Shown: positions 28,227-39,426 of the stretch, piece by piece
Numbering within the stretch: the stretch's first letter is position 1
Layout: every line of letters begins with the position of its first letter
Source of the DNA: Bacteroidota bacterium
GTDB lineage: Bacteria; Bacteroidota; Bacteroidia; Chitinophagales; Chitinophagaceae
Direction: 5' to 3'
Length of the DNA: 64,000 bases
Assembly (NCBI GenBank): GCA_016715505.1
Contig: JADJZY010000035.1
Location: forward strand, 1 to 64,000
The notes under the pieces: generated by a model
Databases searched by the model: none
What the model saw: the letters and a program-made list of their open reading frames with translations, nothing else
What the model was told of the DNA's origin: nothing
Translations under genes and position numbers: made by a program

Positions 28227-28468
28227 GGGCTGCTGGTTATCTCACTGGCGCTTCAAATTTAAGGAAGCGTTCAAGGGATAGCCCCGTACGTACTGGGCAG
28301 CCCTTGGACGATGACGCCAAAGTTGAAGATGCCAGTGAGAAGTGAAAATCAAGAAATGAACTGCAAGATTATTGAAGTGATTTGACAAATTGACTTGCAT
28401 TTAAATAAGTGAAATTCACCCCTGAATGTAGTGATGTCAACTACTTTCACATAAAACAGCAGCCCCTA
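28224..28468. repeat. Nested inverted repeat between converging genes (structured RNA or small mobile element)
   Basis: Outer arms TAGGGGCTGCTG (28224-28235) and CAGCAGCCCCTA (28457-28468) are perfect 12-bp inverted repeats. Inside them, TCTCACTGGC (about 28240-28249) pairs with GCCAGTGAGA (about 28331-28340). Inside that, CGTTCAAGGG pairs with CCCTTGGACG (one mismatch), around a GC-rich core containing GTACGTAC. No gene is convincing in it. It could be a structured RNA, a MITE-like element, or a member of the GC-rich interspersed repeats of this phylum. No target-site duplication is seen at the outer ends. Confidence 0.7.
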
Positions 28469-28478
28469 CCTAGCATCG

Positions 28479-29591
28479 TCAAGGTCTTTTCTTTTGATAT
28501 TGATTTACCCGCCTTTCGATCACTGCAAGCAGACCCTCTCGGCATTGGTCATCCATGAGTTGCCAAAACATCATGCCCCCCAATTGCTCCTTCAGGGCAT
28601 AATCTGTTTTTCGTAATACCGATTCTTCATTGTCGTATGTGGCCAATAGTCGTCTTTTTAAATGAATGGCATAAGGAGCTTGTGCAGCCGCATCCCAATA
28701 TTGAATAAAGCCTTGTTGAACACCAATGGAATCTTTCGCATTTCGGTAAGAGAAGGAATGATCAAAACGGCCGGGTTGGTAGAGGCCCACAGGTGCACCT
28801 TCTTGTATCGCAAAATATCGACCATAAAAAGCGGCACCAATAATTAGTTTATCACGCGGTACTCCTTTGCGAATCAAACTTTTTACAGCATGGTCGGTTG
28901 ATTCTGTTTGTTGAGCAGTACTGAATAAGGGCGTGTGATGTCCACTGCATGTACTATACCCATGTACCAAATCATAGCTCATGATATTGATGAAATCTGT
29001 ATAAGTTAAGATCGAAATCCAATCGATCGAAGAATCAATGTACTTGGTAAAACCACCTGCCGCAAAACTAATTTCAAACGGAGGAGGATTGTAATGCCGA
29101 ATCTCCTTGAGCAATTCAGTAAAATGTTCGCGGTCTGCAGCCTCATAATGATAGCCGGGAACACCGGCAATAGCAGGGTATTCCCAATCTAAGTCAATAC
29201 CATCGGTTTGGAAATGCTGACTGATAGCTCGAACAGATTGGGCAAATTTTTTTCTGCCTGCCGCACTGGAGAAACCTGCTGAACAAAACTGGCAGCCACC
29301 CCATCCCCCGAGCGATAACATCACCTTGAGTTGAGGTTGCCTTTTTTTCATACCAATCATACGTTCAATAATGAGACTATCTTCCGCATTGCGAATCCAA
29401 AAATGACCATCCTTAAAATCACCAGGAAACAAAAAATGAGATGTGTTAATTTTTCCAACCTCTATACTATCCACCCTTTTCAGCGGTCCGGCAAAATAAC
29501 CAATAATCCGAAACGGTCCTGCCTGGGAATATTCAGAATGACCTGCTACGAAAAAAAACACGAAAAGGAAAAATATCGGAAATCGCATCAT
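28479..29591 (-). CDS. GH18-family chitinase-like hydrolase
   Basis: 370 residues from ATG 29591 (signal-like MMRFPIFFLFVFFFVAGHS); a longer frame adds 9 residues. GH18 barrel motifs: GYFAG, VMLSLGGWGG (the SxGG motif), and the catalytic DGIDLDWEYP with D130, D133, D135 and E137, the acid. Then YDLVHGYS, GAAFYGRYF and GGMMFWQLMDDQ. Complete catalytic set, so hydrolysis of chitin or related N-acetylglucosamine polymers is likely. No sorting domain, so periplasmic. It is divergent from anmK, which handles N-acetylmuramic fragments; a shared role in amino-sugar recovery is only an inference. Confidence 0.9.
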   Translation of the reverse strand: MMRFPIFFLFVFFFVAGHSEYSQAGPFRIIGYFAGPLKRVDSIEVGKINTSHFLFPGDFKDGHFWIRNAEDSLIIERMIGMKKRQPQLKVMLSLGGWGGCQFCSAGFSSAAGRKKFAQSVRAISQHFQTDGIDLDWEYPAIAGVPGYHYEAADREHFTELLKEIRHYNPPPFEISFAAGGFTKYIDSSIDWISILTYTDFINIMSYDLVHGYSTCSGHHTPLFSTAQQTESTDHAVKSLIRKGVPRDKLIIGAAFYGRYFAIQEGAPVGLYQPGRFDHSFSYRNAKDSIGVQQGFIQYWDAAAQAPYAIHLKRRLLATYDNEESVLRKTDYALKEQLGGMMFWQLMDDQCREGLLAVIERRVNQYQKKRP

Positions 29592-29731
29592 GGAGCTTGA
29601 ACTTGCAATGTAGCGCAAACTAAATAGAATAGAAAGAATCCTTGGTCGAATTATTACCCGTTAAAAGATTGGTACCTACTCTACAAATATGCCGACTATT
29701 TTGATTGGGTTTAGCGCCTTACTTTTGCCGC

Positions 29732-30814
29732 ATGATTTATCATGTTATAGGTACCATGAGTGGGAGTTCCATGGATGGGTTGATATTGTGCATTGTACAT
29801 TTGAAGAAATAGGCGGACAATGGTCTGTGCAAGTAAACCACGGTGAGTGCGTCCCTTTTAGTGAAACATGGATAAATGAATTGCCCAATTTGACCAATCT
29901 GAGTGGCCTCCATTTGATGCTACGGCATTGCGCTTTTGGGAGATGGATGGGTGAGGTGATTCATCAGTTTATTGAAAAAATAATTTCACCCATCGCGTAC
30001 ATTTGATAGCTTCTCATGGGCATACCGTTTTCACGAACCACAGCAAAACATGAGCTTTCAATTGGGCGAAGCTTCGGCCATTGCAGCGCAAACGGGTATT
30101 CCGGTGGTGAGCGATTTACGCAATATGGATGTGGCGCTTGGTGGGCAGGGAGCACCTATTGTACCAATTGCCGAAAAATATTTATGGAAGGATGAAAAAC
30201 TTTTATTGAATATCGGCGGGATCTGTAATATCAGTTCGAATCAATTCAATCAGTTCATCGCCTTTGATATTTGTCCGGCTAACCGAGTCCTCAATGCCTT
30301 GGCTGCTTCCATGGGCAAAGAATATGACGACCAGGGAAACATAGCTCGAAGCGGCCAACTGAATGAGATATTATTGGCAACGCTGAATGCATTGCCGTAC
30401 TACGATCTTTTGGCTCCCAAATCCCTGAACAATGAATTCGGGACTCAAACAGTAGGGCGCATTCTTTCAGAGTCCGGACTAAACATTCCGGATCAGTTAA
30501 GAACCTATACCGAACATATAGCCGTGCAAATTGCCCGTGCCATTCGCGACAATCAATTGTTGACCGACGAGGGCGGGCGAATGATGATTACCGGTGGGGG
30601 TGCCTGGAATACTTATCTGATTGAACGAATCACTGCCCATTTGAATGACTTGAAAATAGATGTATTTATTCCGGATGAAAATACCATACAATATAAAGAA
30701 GCGATTGCAATGGCATTGATTGGGGTCTTGCGCTGGCGTGAAGAAAACAATGTGCTTTGCAGTGTAAGTGGAGCTTCCCGCGACAGTATAGGCGGTGCTT
30801 TATGGATGCCTTAA
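29732..30814 (+). CDS. anmK: Anhydro-N-acetylmuramic acid kinase AnmK (three one-base losses)
   Basis: The enzyme cleaves and phosphorylates anhydro-MurNAc from recycled cell wall to give MurNAc-6-phosphate. ATG 29732 gives MIYHVIGTMSGSSMDGL, the conserved N-terminus. The signal then moves by one base near 29785 (EEIGGQWSVQV), again near 29975 (to HRVHLIASHGHTVF) and again near 30033 (to EPQQNMSFQLGEASAIAA). From there the frame is open to the stop: DLRNMDVALGGQGAPIVP, LLNIGGICNIS, FDICPANRVLNALA, MMITGGGAWN, KEAIAMALIGVL. All three shifts are single lost bases, so sequencing error is the likeliest cause. The stop overlaps the mutS stop by four bases (TTAA). Confidence 0.88.
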
Positions 30815-33425
30815 TGAGCAGGGGAATGTTGTTTGACAATGCCTTTTAACTCATTTAATTTCATCAATGCTTCGACGGGTGTGAGGGAATTGATTTCCAC
30901 ATGCTCCAGGATTTCTTTAATACGTTTAAGGTCCTCGGCCAAACCATCAAAAATATTGAGTTGAAAATTTTGAGTCGGTATTTTTTTGAGTTGTTTGGTA
31001 ACCTTTCCGCTCAGGTTTTTTTCCTCTAACTGGGCTAAAATTTCATTGGCTCTTTCTACCAGCGATACAGGCATGCCAGCCATTCTGGCGACATGAACCC
31101 CAAAGCTATGGGTACTGCCGCCGCGGGCTAGTTTGCGCAGGAAAATAATTTTATTGCCGACCTCTTTATGGGTAACATGGTAATTGCAAATCCGATCAAA
31201 TTTATTTTCTAACTCATTTAATTCATGATAATGTGTCGCAAACAAAGTGAGGGTTGTTGCGCATGCTGATGCAAATATTCGGCAATACTCCAGGCAATGC
31301 TGATACCATCGAATGTTGAAGTTCCGCGGCCAATTTCATCTAAAACAATTAAACTGCGCGCACTGAGATTATTCATGATGCTGGCGGTTTCATTCATTTC
31401 AACCATAAAAGTACTCTCACCACCACTTAAATTATCGGAGGCACCCACCCTGGTAAAAATTTTATCTGTGAGGGGGATAGAAGCGCTTGTTGCAGGAACA
31501 AAACTGCCTGCATGGGCCATCAGGGTAATTAAAACGGTTTGTCGCAAGAGTGCGCTTTTACCACTCATATTGGGGCCGGTAATAATGATGATTTGTTGTT
31601 CGTCTTTGTCCAGGCTCACCGAATTGGCCACATAACTTTCGCCAACGGGCAAATGACTTTCAATCACCGGATGTCGTCCATCTTCGATATGGAGTTTGTA
31701 ACCATCATGCACAACAGGACGACGGTAGTGATACTTGAGCGCATTACCGGCAAAGCAAGCAATACAATCCAGGCGAGCCACCAAATTGGCATTGAGTTGA
31801 ATGGCTTGAACATATTCCATCAAATCGAGTAGGAGACTTTCATAGATACGCGTTTCTATAGCCAGAATTTTCTCCTCTGCACCCATGATTTTTTGTTCGT
31901 ACTCCTTGAGTTCAGGGGTGATATAACGTTCGGCATTGGCGAGGGTTTGTTTTCGAATCCAGGTTTCTGGCACCTTGTGTTTATGGGTATTGGTCACTTC
32001 CAGATAATACCCGAACACGTTATTGAAAGAAATCTTTAAAGAAGGGATGCCAGTATTTTCAATTTCACGTTGTTGAATTTGTAATAAATATTCCTTACCG
32101 TGCGAAGCCAGTTGCCGGAATTCATCCAACTCAGCATCGATACCTGCTGCAATGAGGTTTCCTTTGTTGGCCAGGGCAGGGGCTTGTTCAACGAGGGTGC
32201 GTTCAATTTTTTCACGAATACTCACACAGGGATTCAGTTGTTCGGCAGTTCTTTGCATCCAACGATCCTGAGCCAGACTCAGTTTTTGTTTGATTTCCTG
32301 CACACCCAATAAGCCTTTTGCTAATTGCTGAACTTCACGGGGTGAAACTTTTTTCATTGGAATCCGCGCCACGATGCGTTCAATATCTCCAATTTGACGA
32401 ATTTGCTGTACCAGAAAGGCTTTCAGGTCAGGCTCCTTGATTAAATATTCGGTGGCATCCAGTCGCTCATTGATTTGTTGGATGTCCTGCAATGGAAACA
32501 AAATCCAGCGTTTCAGTAATCGAGCGCCCATGGGTGAAACCGTTGAATCCATCACTTTAAGTAAAGAATGGGATTGGTCGCGATTGCTGTCCAATAACTC
32601 CAGGTTTTGAATGGTGAAACGGTCCATCCATAAAAAGTCGTCACGGGTAATGCGCTGAATAGATGTAATATGAGCAAGTTGCTGATGTTCCGTATCTTTT
32701 AGATAATGAATGATGGCACCGGCAGCCACGATAGCTTTCGGGATATCGGTAATGCCAAAGCCTTTGAGTGATACAGTTTGGAAATGTTGCATCAGGGTTT
32801 CCTGGGCATATTGCTCCGAAAAAATCCATTCATCTAGGCGGTAAGTATAATAACGAGCCCCAAATTGTTCCTGAAAATAAGATTGTTTGTGTTTTTGATA
32901 AATGACTTCTGAGGGTCTGAAGCTTTGCAATAATTTATCGATGTATTCTGTATTGCCTTCGGTGCAAAAAAATTCACCGGTGCTGATATCCAAAAAGGCA
33001 ATCCCATGCATTTCATCTTGCAAATAGATGGCAGCCAGAAAATTATTGGTATTGTTATCGAGTAATTTATCGTTGGTGGCAGTGCCTGGGGTTACTAATT
33101 CGGTAACACCTCTTTTCACAATGCCTTTGGCCGTTTTGGGGTCTTCCAGCTGATCACAAACCGCAACCCGATATCCGGCTTTGACCAATTTATGTAAATA
33201 AGTTTCGAGCGCATGGTGTGGAAAGCCAGCTAGTTCAGAAGACGATGCTGCACCATTGTTTCTTTTCGTGAGGGTGATGCCCAAAACAGCGGAAGCAACA
33301 ATGGCATCCTGCCCAAAGGTTTCATAAAAATCGCCTACACGAAACAGCAATACCGCATCGGGGTATTTGCTTTTGATGGCATTGTGCTGCTGCATCAGGG
33401 GCGTCTCGGAAGATGTTTTTGCCAT
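30811..33425 (-). CDS. mutS: DNA mismatch repair protein MutS (one lost C near 31235)
   Basis: It recognises mismatches in DNA as a dimer with ATPase domains. From ATG 33425: MAKTSSETPLMQQHNAIKSKYPDAVLLFRVGDFYETFG, with the mismatch-binding F-x-E as FYETF. Connector, lever and clamp domains follow. Then Walker A GPNMSGKSALL and Walker B LIVLDEIGRGTSTFDG. After AEYLHQHAQQP the frame ends early. One missing C in CCCTC restores LTLFATHYHELNEL and the rest to 30811. Restored length is about 871 residues, normal. This essential-type gene being split by a homopolymer loss argues for assembly error. Confidence 0.95.
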
Positions 33426-33753
33426 GGCTTGCGAAGTTAAGAACGAATGCGCATCCGGAATAACTCAATTTTGTTGATTAGAATGTTTGGAGCCTCTATT
33501 TCCATTCTGTAATTTAATTGACCCGGGCTTTTTGCATCGGAATAAGTTTAAACGCGGGATAAAGAAAAGACTAGAATTAAAATAACAGGAAATAGGTAAA
33601 TTTCAATCAACAAGGTGACACAATCAGTGAATATATTCCTGAATTGTAACGAAATAAAATACCATGTTTTCAGTAGTTTCCTAGTAATCTTTCTTTTAGT
33701 AGCTTATGGTGAAGTAGGAAAAGGTCAACCCCAAATGCAGGTTGCTGGCTGAT
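33426..33753. other. Intergenic stretch without a recognised gene
   Basis: 328 bp upstream of mutS and downstream of the Bro-type gene. A/T-rich, with no ORF, RNA gene or clear hairpin seen. It should hold the mutS promoter on the minus strand. Confidence 0.5.
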
Positions 33754-34620
33754 TTATAGATTCCGATTGGATTTGTTCTTTTTGGTTTTCTGAGATGCTA
33801 TTTGGGTCTTTAAGGATGTTTTGGCATTCAATGAGCTTACAATTTTTTTACCAGTTTTGGCCTCAATTTCTTTCCGAGTATTGCCGGCAATTCGGCCTCC
33901 TTCTGCAGCTATGATTTTACTTTCTGTGAAATTTTTAGGATTCTTTTCTTTACTAATTTCTGTGGTCGTAGCTTCTGCCAGCATGTTCAGAACCAATTCA
34001 AGATTGGTCATGTTGTCTCGAAGATTTTCCTTTTTAATTTTTTTAAATTTTTGTACATTTTCACAGTCAACCCACTCCAACCTTTTGTGATTATATCGGT
34101 TAATAATGCATACTCTTGTCCTTGTTTTATTCCTTGTTTATCCCATTCGTCTGTAAGTTCTTTACGAACTTCAATACTTTTTAAGCGTTGATTTATCCAC
34201 TCTTTACTATATCCTTTTTTATAATATGTTTCCATTAAACGATCTATACCCAATTCAGGATCTTCAATTTCATCAATACGTTCACGACCAACTTTTGCTA
34301 ACCATAGTTTAAAATGGTTCAGCTTTTTTGAGGGTACGGATTGAATTAATCTAAAAAAGTTGTTCAGTATCAGCTACATCTGTTAAATAGAATTTTCCAT
34401 CTGCGGATTTCATTTTCAGTTGACTACAATTTGTAGTCAACTGACTGCCTTCGGTCTTTAATCTGGTTTTTAAAACGCTCCAATATTTTCTGGGATTCGG
34501 ACTTTCTGTGAGAATGGAAACAACATCTACAATAGAAAAGTACCATTTTTCTTGATCTTCATCCCAATGGGTCCGAACTTGTTGTTCTTCAAAAATTTTG
34601 ATAGTGTTTTCTTTTGCCAT
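33754..34620 (-). CDS. Bro-N-domain prophage-type antirepressor family protein (frameshifted twice)
   Basis: From ATG 34620: MAKENTIKIFEEQQVRTHWDEDQEKWYFSIVDVVSIL, then NPRKYWSVLKTRL, a Bro-N DNA-binding domain. The frame stops at 34351 because of an extra T (ADTEQLF). It resumes as FKLWLAKVGRERIDEIEDPELGIDR and KGYSKEWINQRLKSIEVRKELTDEW, then after a lost base near 34060 continues (NMTNLELVLNMLAEATTTEIS, AAEGGRIAGNTRKEIEAKTGKKIV) to 33754. Family members are phage antirepressors or DinD-like damage-response proteins. No other phage gene is nearby, so it is an isolated accessory gene. Restored length is about 288 residues. Confidence 0.8.
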
Positions 34621-34774
34621 ATCAATTTTACAAGCTTTGTAACGAAGTTACTATAAATTAAATGCCAAAAGTGCTATTATTCAAGGTATTCGTAATAGGA
34701 CTTTTTATAGATGCTTTTTAAAATGAAAGCCAATCTTTTTATTAAGCATACACCCAACCTTAGCTGGCAACCCA

Positions 34775-37609
34775 TCATTTTTTCGAGAACAAGCGGAGTG
34801 GGATACTTTCTTTTTTGCCGGATTTATTTTCAAATTCGATGCGGTAATCTGCAGGCAATAAATAGTACTTACCATTTTCACCCGCTTTCAACTTGTCGCC
34901 AATTAAATGAGCCGATGATTCCGGAATATCCAGTTGCAGATTCATTTGATTAAAACCTTTTTCGGCTTGTAAAAGAATGGTTTTAAGTACTTTGTTTTTA
35001 GCATTCAACAAACGCATGGTTACAGTTGTTTTTTCAGCAACAAAATAGGTGATTTGAATACTGTCTTCCTGAGCAGGTTGATAAGCAGAAAATTGTTTGC
35101 CCCATGTTTCACGATAGCGGATGGAGTCAACAGTAAAGACATACAAATCTTTGTTCTTGATTTCTGGATATTTTCGAGTGTGGTTAATGAACTTTTGTAC
35201 AAGGAACGGCCATGAGTACCCAAAATAATTTCGGAACTTCTTTCTTGAATACGTAAATCATGAATGGCCACTCGTGGTAATTGACCCGCCCAGGCCATAA
35301 AAGTAGTACCGCCGTCAAATGACACATATAAACCATTGTCGGTTCCTACATACAATATTTGTTCGTTTGACGGATCTTCCCGAATCACATTGACAGGTTC
35401 ATGGGGTAAAGTTGCACTTAAATCTTTCCAGGTACGCCCATAGTCATCACTGCGAAATACATAAGGCCTGAAATCATCACGGCGATAACCATTTAAGGTT
35501 GTGTATACCCGCGAAATTTTGTGTTTACTGGCGATAACCCGACTCACCCACAAATCCTGTGGAAGAGTGTTGGAAATTTTTGTCCAGGTATAACCCAAAT
35601 CTCTGCTCAAATGAATAAACCCATTGTCTGATCCAACATAAATCAATCCAAATTGAAGTGGACTTTCTGAAATACTACTCAAGGTGCCATAAGGAACATT
35701 TCCTTTGAGTTTGGTTGGAGCCAGATCCTGACTAAAAGATTCGGGTTTTTCTCCTTTTTGCAAAGAGCGGTGAAATTGATTGGATCCCAGATAAAAAACA
35801 TCCTGTTGATGTCGACTTAAATGAATAGGGGTTTGCCAGTTAAAACGATATGCTTTTTGTCCGATTTGATGAACAGGTTTAACATCCACATACTCATTGC
35901 TGATTTTATTCATGCGCATGTAGTTACCGAACTGGTAGCCCAGATAAACGGTATTATTATCACGGGTATCGACCTCAATCTGCATGCCATCACCGCCGCC
36001 CAATTCTTTGTATGCATAGGCCCCGCTTTGGTGCCATCCGGTATTTTCCTGATGATTTGATGGTCCCACCCATGTGCCATTGTCTTGCAATCCTCCATAT
36101 ACCTGGTAAGGTTTGTTTTCATCGGTTTGGATGGCATAGAACTGTCCAACCGCAGGATTATTGGCTTTGTACCAAGTGCGTTCCGGCATCATAGGTGATA
36201 TTGACCCCGCCATCATTTCCGGTAATCATGTGTTGATCATCGTCAGGATTGATCCAAATACGATGGTAATCCGGATGGCAATTATCGCCATCAATTTGTT
36301 TAAAAGTTTTACCGCCGTCTGTTGACTGTATGAGTGGATAACCGGCTATCAATACTTTTTCCGGATTTTGTGGTGATACGGCTACTGTTCCAAAATAGTA
36401 TCCATACGTAAAGTGAACACCTTCGAGCGGTTTATCATGGGTTTTGGTCCAGGTTTTACCACCGTCCTGACTGCGATATAATTCTGCCCCATAAACAGGG
36501 GTGTCAAATAAGCTGGCATCGGCATCCGACAAATACCAATCGGCCACGTCTGAAACGGAATATTCTTTTTTGCGAATGCTTTCTTTGACGCCTTCCGCGT
36601 TGTATTGTTCGGGGTAACCTTTATCGCGTAAAAAGGTCTCCAATTTTTTATTGTCGATTTTCAGAAACGTTTCACGACTCATTTTTTGGAGTTCTCGGGC
36701 ATCCAGTTTTTGTTCGCTTTCTTGGGGTTTATCCTGATGATTATTATTATCCATCACAGCATATAATTGAAGGGGATTCTTTTGGCAAATGGCCAAACCA
36801 ATGCGCCTAACCCCTTCATTTTCCGGAAAACCATTTTGTCCGTTGGTAATTTTTTTCCAGTTTTCTCCGGCGTCCGTGCTCTGGTAGATGCCACTACCAA
36901 GTCCACATCCATTAAAGTGCCAGGCTTGTCGGGTACGTGTCCAGGAGGCAGCGTATAATATATCCGGTTTGCCGGGATGTATAATGAGATCAACACAGCC
37001 GGTGGTATCATTCACGAAAAGTGTTTGTTTCCATGTTTTACCTCCATCAGATGTTTTATAAATTCCTCTTTCGGAATTGGGGGTGTACAAATGGCCCAAT
37101 ACTGCTACCCATGCCTCGGCACTATTGCGTGGATTAAGTACAATTTTACCGATATGATGACTTTCTTCGAGCCCGAGATATTTCCAGGTTTTACCGCGGT
37201 CTGCACTTTGATACAAGCCTGTACCTGCATAAGAAGAACGGGATGAATTCACTTCGCCGGTACCTACCCAGAGTAAATTATTTTTCCAGTCCATAGCCAT
37301 ATCACCAATGGTTAAAGCCGCCTCCTGATCAAAAACCGGTGATAGGGTTAAGCCGTTATTATTGCTGTAAAACACACCACCACTGGCATAAGCCACAAAA
37401 AATTCATGCGGATTTTGTGGATTCACTTCCAGGTCTGTAACGCGACCACTCATCACCGTTGGACCGATATTGGTAAATGGCAAACCCTGAAGCGGTGATG
37501 GGTTAACTTTTAAAAGTTGATAAGATTCGATGCGTTGTTTGCCTGGTGTTTGTGCCAATGAAAAAAAAGAAAATAGAGTAAAAATGAAGGTGAGCAGCCT
37601 GGTATACAT
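34775..37609 (-). CDS. Secreted VPS10/BNR-repeat (sortilin-like) protein (two frameshifts)
   Basis: From ATG 37609 with signal peptide MYTRLLTFIFTLFSFFSLAQ. A beta-propeller follows with many Asp-box/BNR motifs: SADRGKTWKYLGL, TSDGGKTWKQTL, STDAGENWKKI, SQDGGKTWTKTH, STDGGKTFKQI, SRDLGYTWTKI, SDDYGRTWKDL, SFDGGTTFMAW. The frame breaks near 36190 (one extra base) and near 35155 (one lost base). The last segment (35146-34775) reads a small Ig-like domain (TVTMRLLNAKNKVLKTILL, PADYRIEFENKSGKKES). Restored length is about 944 residues, fitting a common Bacteroidota family annotated as glycosyl hydrolase-like or VPS10. No catalytic residues are evident and the function is unknown. No T9SS sorting domain. 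Confidence 0.82.
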
Positions 37610-37698
37610 TTGAAAAGTTTGTTTGGCGAAAGTAATGCATTCAATGCAGGGATAAAACATTTTGAAAGGGGGTGAAATGCATCTGAGGTGCAGGATGC

Positions 37699-37731
37699 TT
37701 GCCTACAATTTAAGCAGCTTGCTTATATTTA
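37699..37731 (+). promoter_or_regulatory. Candidate Bacteroidota promoter (TTGC-21-TATATTTA)
   Basis: -33-like TTGC at 37699-37702 and -7-like TATATTTA at 37724-37731, spaced by 21 bp. Transcription starting about 7 nt downstream would begin near 37738, which argues against the ATG at 37736 and for the ATG at 37760. Confidence 0.45.
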
Positions 37732-37759
37732 CATCATGAGTGCTTCTTTAAAGGACAGG

Positions 37760-38524
37760 ATGCGGATTCGGCAAATGATGTTGGGTATCATTTTTTTATT
37801 GTTGCAGGTTTCCATGCTCCATGCCCAGAAAAAAAAGAATCCTGTTGCGGTAAAAATTCCGGACATACAAATCGTAAGTTATGAAGTATTGGAAAATGGA
37901 GATACGATCAACCGCATGGACAGTAAAAAGCAAAAGCAAGGTAAATGGTTGATCACCACCGAAGGGCGTTATGGCGAAGAAGGGTTTCACGAATTAGGGG
38001 AGTTTAAAAACAATATCCGACAAGGCAAATGGGGCAAGTACGATTTGGATGGGCATATACAGGCTGAGGAACATTATAAAAATGGATTACTGGATGGTGA
38101 AGCCAGGTATTATGCCAATGGATATTTGTATTGTGTTGGAAACTATCTGGCCCTCAGTGCGAAATATGAATATGATAGCATCATGGTTGAAGATCCAAAA
38201 ACCGATGAATGGAGAATGGTTGTTTTGAGGGCTGAGCGCGGAAGTGTTCGACATGGTTTTTGGACCTATTATCAGGCACCTTCCATGAAAGTGACCAAAG
38301 TACTCGAGTATCAGGCTGATGAAATCATCTATGAAAAAGAATATGGATTGAGTCAAACCGACAGTACCTATATTCAACAACGTATGAAAGCCTGGCCACA
38401 TGTCACCAATAAACCGATGCCACAGGTTTGGTATTACGACAAACGAAAGAAGCCAGTTAAGTACACGGATATTCCTGACGACACGCAATATGTGACTCCG
38501 AATGTGCGACGCAGACAACCATAG
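37760..38524 (+). CDS. Secreted MORN/YwqK-type repeat protein
   Basis: 254 residues from ATG 37760. I prefer this start because AAGGA lies 5 nt upstream, it opens signal peptide MRIRQMMLGIIFLLLQVSMLHAQ, and the candidate promoter lies just before it; an upstream in-frame ATG at 37736 adds 8 residues. The middle part has MORN-variant repeats (KQKQGKWLITTEGRYGEEGF, NNIRQGKWGKYDLDGHI, KNGLLDGEARYYANGYL, GSVRHGFWTYY). Proteins of this type in Bacteroidota are secreted, of unknown role; the common label YwqK antitoxin comes from a remote homolog and should not be taken as function. Complete. Confidence 0.75.
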   Translation: MRIRQMMLGIIFLLLQVSMLHAQKKKNPVAVKIPDIQIVSYEVLENGDTINRMDSKKQKQGKWLITTEGRYGEEGFHELGEFKNNIRQGKWGKYDLDGHIQAEEHYKNGLLDGEARYYANGYLYCVGNYLALSAKYEYDSIMVEDPKTDEWRMVVLRAERGSVRHGFWTYYQAPSMKVTKVLEYQADEIIYEKEYGLSQTDSTYIQQRMKAWPHVTNKPMPQVWYYDKRKKPVKYTDIPDDTQYVTPNVRRRQP

Positions 38525-38572
38525 TGGGAAGGTATTAGAGGTGGTCTTGAGGAATCTAAAAAAGAGGTAAAT

Positions 38573-39368
38573 ATGAAATGTAAAAATTGTCAGGCAAAGT
38601 TTGAAGGTACTTATTGTAATGCTTGTGGTGAAAAGGTGATTCGGGAAGGTGATTTTGCATTAAAGAAAATATTTAGCCAGGCGCTGGACTCTCTGACACA
38701 TCTTGATTCCAAACTGTTCAAGACAATGAAGTTGCTATTCTTTTACCCTGGCAAACTTTCTTCGCAGTATATCGAAGGGGTCCGAGTTCCATACATGAAG
38801 CCATTCCAAATTTTTATCATCTCCAATATATTTTTCTTCATTCTATTTTCCAATGAAGACTTATTCAGAATTCCTGCGGTGATTTTTTTAAGGAAAATTT
38901 TGAGGGGTTTAGAATCATGGACAAAGTTATGGAGCTCTCGAGTAAAACAGGTTTGAGTCAAACTGAAATTGCCAATCAATATGAACACTCCTCCATCAAT
39001 TTAGCAAAAGGGCTTTTAATTCTTTTAATACCAATCATTGCCTGGATTGGAAAATTGCTTCATTACAAACAAAAATGGAATTTGGGAAACATCTCATATT
39101 CTCAACCCATTTTTTCACTTTCTTTTTGTTGTTCTTTGCAATAAGTGGACTGTTTCTATTTTTAACACCTGATGGTTTTAATCGAAGGTTGATTTTAATT
39201 CCTCTCGGTTTAATTATTTGTATTTATTACATAATAGCCTTAAAGAATTTTTATAAAAATTCGAATACAATGGCTCTCATCAAAGGAGTCGGTGGAATCT
39301 TCCTCATTCTCCTGTCAATTACTTTATACAAATCAATCGTTAGTTTGCTCGCATTATACACCTTGTAA
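38573..39368 (+). CDS. DUF3667 membrane protein (two one-base losses)
   Basis: It begins with a zinc-ribbon-like CKNCQAKFEGTYCNACGEKV, typical of DUF3667, then ALKKIFSQALDSLTHLDSKL, FFYPGKLSSQYIEGVRVPYMKPFQIFII and the first membrane helix. The frame is lost near 38890. It continues one base over (LSQTEIANQYEHSSIN, LAKGLLILLIPIIAWIGKLL), is lost again near 39110, and ends with three more hydrophobic segments (THFFTFFLLFFAISGLFLFL, LILIPLGLIICIYYIIAL, GIFLILLSITLYKSIV). Both shifts are losses of one base. Restored length is about 265 residues. A polytopic inner membrane protein of unknown function. Confidence 0.8.
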
Positions 39369-39380
39369 GGGTTTGGATTT

Positions 39381-39422
39381 AAAACCAGATTCTGCCGATA
39401 GTCAGCAAAATCTGGTTTTAAG
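39381..39422. terminator. Bidirectional terminator hairpin
   Basis: AAAACCAGAT (39381-39390) pairs with ATCTGGTTTT (39410-39419) between the convergent DUF3667 and DUF3857 genes. A/T tracts on both sides suit termination in either direction. Confidence 0.75.
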
Positions 39423-39426
39423 TCAA

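Noticed and set aside
33754..34620. Prophage around the Bro gene
   Set aside because: No integrase, structural or lysis genes on either side.
37760..38524. MORN/YwqK protein as a toxin-antitoxin component
   Set aside because: It has a signal peptide and no toxin partner; the antitoxin label is a transferred name.
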